From NCBI GenBank assembly GCA_030430075.1, contig JAUIGN010000004.1, forward strand, positions 1 to 64,000: a stretch of 64,000 bases of DNA, read 5' to 3'. Positions 61,046-64,000 of the stretch are shown piece after piece. Position 1 is the stretch's first letter. Every line of letters starts with the position of its first letter. The stretch comes from a bacterium (lineage in GTDB: Bacteria; Planctomycetota; Planctomycetia; Pirellulales; Pirellulaceae). The notes under the pieces were generated by a model. It searched no databases and had not been told where the DNA came from. It worked only from the letters and a program-made list of their open reading frames with translations. The position numbers were made by a program, and so were the translations under genes.

Positions 61046-64000
61046 CATGTCGCTTCAAGCACTTCTCGCTCGTGCCGCTCGCCAGGTCCGCTCTGCCAAG
61101 GGACGATCACGGCGGGATCCTGGGGCACGCCAACGGTTCCTCCGCTCCTTGGAGCGTCTGGAAGAACGGGCCCTGCTGGCAACCGATTTGTTTACCCAGC
61201 AGACGACGATCACCGGCGGTTCTGGCAGCCTGGATGCCGTTGACGGGGACCTGGATGGAGACGGCGACCTGGACCTGGTAGCCGTCAACCGCGACGCCGA
61301 TACCGTATCTGTTTTCCAGAACAACGGCGTGGGCCTGTTTACGCAGACGGCGACCGTCACGGTGGGAGACGCCCCGCAGTCGGTCACGGTTGCCGACGTC
61401 GATGCGGACGGACACCTTGACTTGCTGGTTGCCAACTCGGGTGACGACACGTTCTCGATTGCCTTGGGCAACGGTGATCTTACGTTCCAACCACGTGTGG
61501 ACTTCGCAGCCGGCAGCGATCCACGTTCCATCCAAGTCGCGGATGTTGACCAGGACGGTGCGTTGGATGTCGTGGTCATCAACGCCGCAGACGACCGGCT
61601 TGCCGTCGCGGCGGGAGTGGGTGACGGGACGTTCCTGGCCGTTCAGCGATTCGCAACAGGTGCCGGGCCGCAATCGGTGACCGTGGCTGATGTGACGGGG
61701 GACGGGATCCCGGATCTCGTCACAGCCAACTCCACTGCCGATTCGATCTCGCTGCTGGTCGGAAACGGCGATCGCACCTTCCAGGCCCGAACCGACCACG
61801 CCGTCGGCGGTGGAGCGGCGTTTGTCGAAGCGGCCGACCTGGACGCCGATGGAATGCTGGACCTGGTAACGGCCAACCGGATCGCGGGGACGGTCACCTA
61901 TCTGAAGGGGCTGGGAGGCGGCACATTCGCTCCGCCGGCCCATATCGGCGTGGGCAGTCTTCCCCAGTCGCTCGCCGTGGCGGACATCGACCTGGATGGC
62001 CAGCTGGACGTACTGGTCGCCAACTACGGCAGCGACACGCTGACCTACTTGCCGGGCCAGGGAGACGGCACGTTCGCCACCCCGCTCGACCTGGCCGTCG
62101 ATGACGGGCCGAGCCAGGTTGGGACGGCCGACCTGGACGGTGACGGGGACTTGGACGCCTATACGGCGAATGTGGATGCCGGCTCGGTGTCGATCCTCTC
62201 GATCGAACCAATTGCACCGACCGTTCGCTGGGTCCATCCGACGGGTGGCGACTGGGATGTGCCGAGCCACTGGAGCACGGGCCAGGTTCCCGGCAGTGGC
62301 GACATTGTCTTGATTGATGTGCCCGGCGACGTCGAAATTCGACCCATCAACACGGTTTCACTCGCCGGTCTCTACAGCAACGAAAGAATCGTGGTTGGTG
62401 GCGGGACCTTGGACCTTGACGGCCCGAGCCTGTTGGCGGCTGGCCTGCAATTGCATGGCGGCCAACTGACCGGTAGCGGTGAGGTCCGGTTGAGAGGCGC
62501 AAGCGCCTGGTCGGGCGGCGCGGCATTCGCCGTCCAAGGCGCTGTCACGAATGAAGGGACGTTCACGATGACCGGCGGTGGTGATCGCCGCCTGCATGGG
62601 ACGCTGCGGAACGCCGGCGTGATGGTCAATTCGCTTTCTCAGAATCTCGAGTTCGACAGCGGAACGCTTGTCAACCTGGCCGGCGGTGTCTTCGAACTGC
62701 GTTCGAGCGAACTGGTCGACCTGGCCGGAACGAACCTGTTTGTCAATGCGGGATCCTTCATTCAGCCGGGCGGAATGCCGCGTGGTGAGATCGACGTCCC
62801 CTTCCACAACCTGGGCGGTGTGGTTGACGTGATGGCAGGCGAACTGCTCGTGAATTCCGGCGGGCTGTCCGAGGACGGCGCCTATCGAGTGGCGGCAAAT
62901 GCCAAGCTGACGATTGCCAACGGGACGCACACGTTTTCGGGAGACAATCGAATCGAAGGCGACGGCGCGTTCCTTCTCAATAACGACAGCGGTCTGATCG
63001 CCGCTGCCGGGGCGATTGTCACCTTCGACTTTAGCAGTGCTGCGGCCGAACTCCGCGGGAGCTACCTGGGCGGCAGTGGCGAATTCGTCAACGCAGGGAG
63101 TCTCTCCTGGCAGGGCACTCGGCTGCAGGCATCAGGCGGGTTCAGCAACGAGGGCGTGTTCACCATTCCGGATGGAGGAGATCGCCGGATCTCCGGTCCC
63201 TTTACGACGGCCGGCAGGGTGGTGGATCGGTTCGGGGGTGTGGTCGAAGTGATCGACACCACGTTGACCATTGCCGCGGGCGGCGTCTACGAGTTGCGGG
63301 CCGGCAAGCTGGACTACGCCGGCTCTGGGAGACTCGTTAACCAGGGAACGCTGCAGACTTCCGGATCGGGCGAACGACAGACCGATATCCCCTTCGACAA
63401 CGGGGGGCTGGTCGAAGTCCTTTCCGGCACGCTGCTGGTTCGCAGAAACGGCACGCACGACGGGGGCACGTTCACGGTTTCGGATGGTGCACTGCTCCGC
63501 TTCCGCGATGCTACGCACAACTTCTACGGCGCGAATACCATCAATGGCCCAGGCTCCGCCCAGATCGAGGGCGGTACCTTTCATGTGACCGACGGTTCAA
63601 CGTTGACCTACGACCTTCCGTCGCCCGGCTTTCGCCAGTGGAACGGAGAGTTGAACGGTACGGGCACGCACCACAACCTGGGCGTGTTCCAGTGGAACGC
63701 GGGCACCGTGCGGGGCGACGGCCAGTTCCTTAACGAGGGGACGTTCAACCTGACCGGCGGCGACCGGAGGTTCCTGTGGGGCAACTTCAACAATGCCGGA
63801 GCGTTCGAGGACACGGCGACTGGAGATCTGGAGATGGTCAATGCGACCTTCACCAATACGGTCGACGGGTACTACCACCACACGCGCGGCCGAATTGATC
63901 GCGACGGCGGCTTCGCGCGCTTCGACAACCTGGGGACCTACCGGGCCGATGGTGGTTCGACGGAAGTTGTTGTCGATGTGGTCTTCAACAATACGAGCAC
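61046..64000 (+). CDS. Giant surface protein: LEPR-XLL-like start, FG-GAP propeller, then beta-repeat region (incomplete)
   Basis: 985 codons are open to the window end, so the C-terminus is missing. The N-terminus has a basic stretch and LRSLERLEERALLA, the planctomycete extracellular LEPR-XLL-type motif. Residues about 55-385 hold seven FG-GAP/VCBS units such as DGDLDGDGDLDLVAVN, ADVDADGHLDLLVAN and ADVTGDGIPDLVTAN. After WVHPTGGDWDVPSHWSTGQVP the protein becomes repetitive beta-strand sequence with NEGTFTMTGGGDRRL, NEGVFTIPDGGDRRI and NEGTFNLTGGDRRF, likely a beta-helix like large autotransporter or adhesin passengers. GGAAGG precedes the ATG. It is probably a cell-surface or secreted adhesin. 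Confidence 0.87.

Noticed and set aside
1-64000. tRNA genes, CRISPR arrays, insertion sequences
   Set aside because: No T-arm-like GGTTCGAATCC with matching stems, no regularly spaced repeats with unique spacers and no transposase-like protein were seen.

Overview
The window is a high-GC bacterial chromosome segment that looks like Planctomycetota, most likely a Pirellulales-type relative. This is inferred from content: a PSCyt1/DUF1549/DUF1553 cytochrome protein next to DUF1501 proteins, another DUF1501 protein, DUF1571 and DUF6807 proteins, a sulfatase, Gfo/Idh/MocA oxidoreductases with twin-arginine signals, an alginate-export-type porin, TadE/TadG proteins, a Ser/Thr kinase, a type II glutamine synthetase, and a giant surface protein with the planctomycete LEPR-XLL-like N-terminus. 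I saw no tRNA, rRNA, CRISPR array, transposase or phage gene.

Layout. 1-12.4 kb is housekeeping: rsmE, a small secreted protein, a sugar-isomerase-like TIM barrel, a NIF3-like protein, a HAD phosphatase, a Ca2+/H+ antiporter, a secreted protein, and a minus-strand tyrA-purSL-purQ cluster. 12.4-18.5 kb holds a lone GspF/PilC protein, a soluble Ser/Thr kinase, glnII behind a near-perfect sigma-54 promoter, an orphan structured RNA with its own promoter and terminator, and a CsrA domain fused to a receiver-like domain. 18.6-24 kb has a twin-arginine secreted protein with an oxidoreductase, then a TadE-TadE-TadG(VWA) cluster. 24.5-33.7 kb carries the sulfatase, the PSCyt1/DUF1549/DUF1553 protein, two DUF1501 proteins and a class IV aminotransferase. 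33.9-36 kb has a lipoate ligase-like protein and a protein joining RpoA-CTD-like helix-hairpin-helix segments to a sigma region 4-like helix-turn-helix. 36.3-41.8 kb is a tetR-MFP-RND efflux operon with a visible promoter and operator. 42.4-53.5 kb contains a small membrane protein, a lipoprotein with two thioredoxin domains (one lacking its cysteines), a PilZ protein, a transglutaminase/TPR protein, an esterase-like protein, DUF6807, a secreted YdjY-like protein and a WD40 lipoprotein. 53.6-64 kb holds a porin, DUF1571, an FG-GAP protein, a twin-arginine oxidoreductase, an Ala-Glu-Lys repeat protein and the start of a giant FG-GAP/beta-repeat surface protein that runs off the window.

Intergenic DNA is unusual. 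Six copies of a hairpin-forming element with a GGTCTCCGACCCCGCCGAAA core occur between genes, one family member often amplified into short tandem units. A second family (core AACCGGGGCTAACGCCC) occurs twice. Many gaps also contain 2-3 copies of 13-24 bp tandem duplications.

The most promising novel items are the CsrA-receiver fusion, the orphan structured RNA upstream of it, the alpha-CTD/sigma4-like fusion protein, the double thioredoxin lipoprotein behind an attenuator-like leader, and the dispersed repeat family. Functional calls come from reading motifs by eye; no database search was run.
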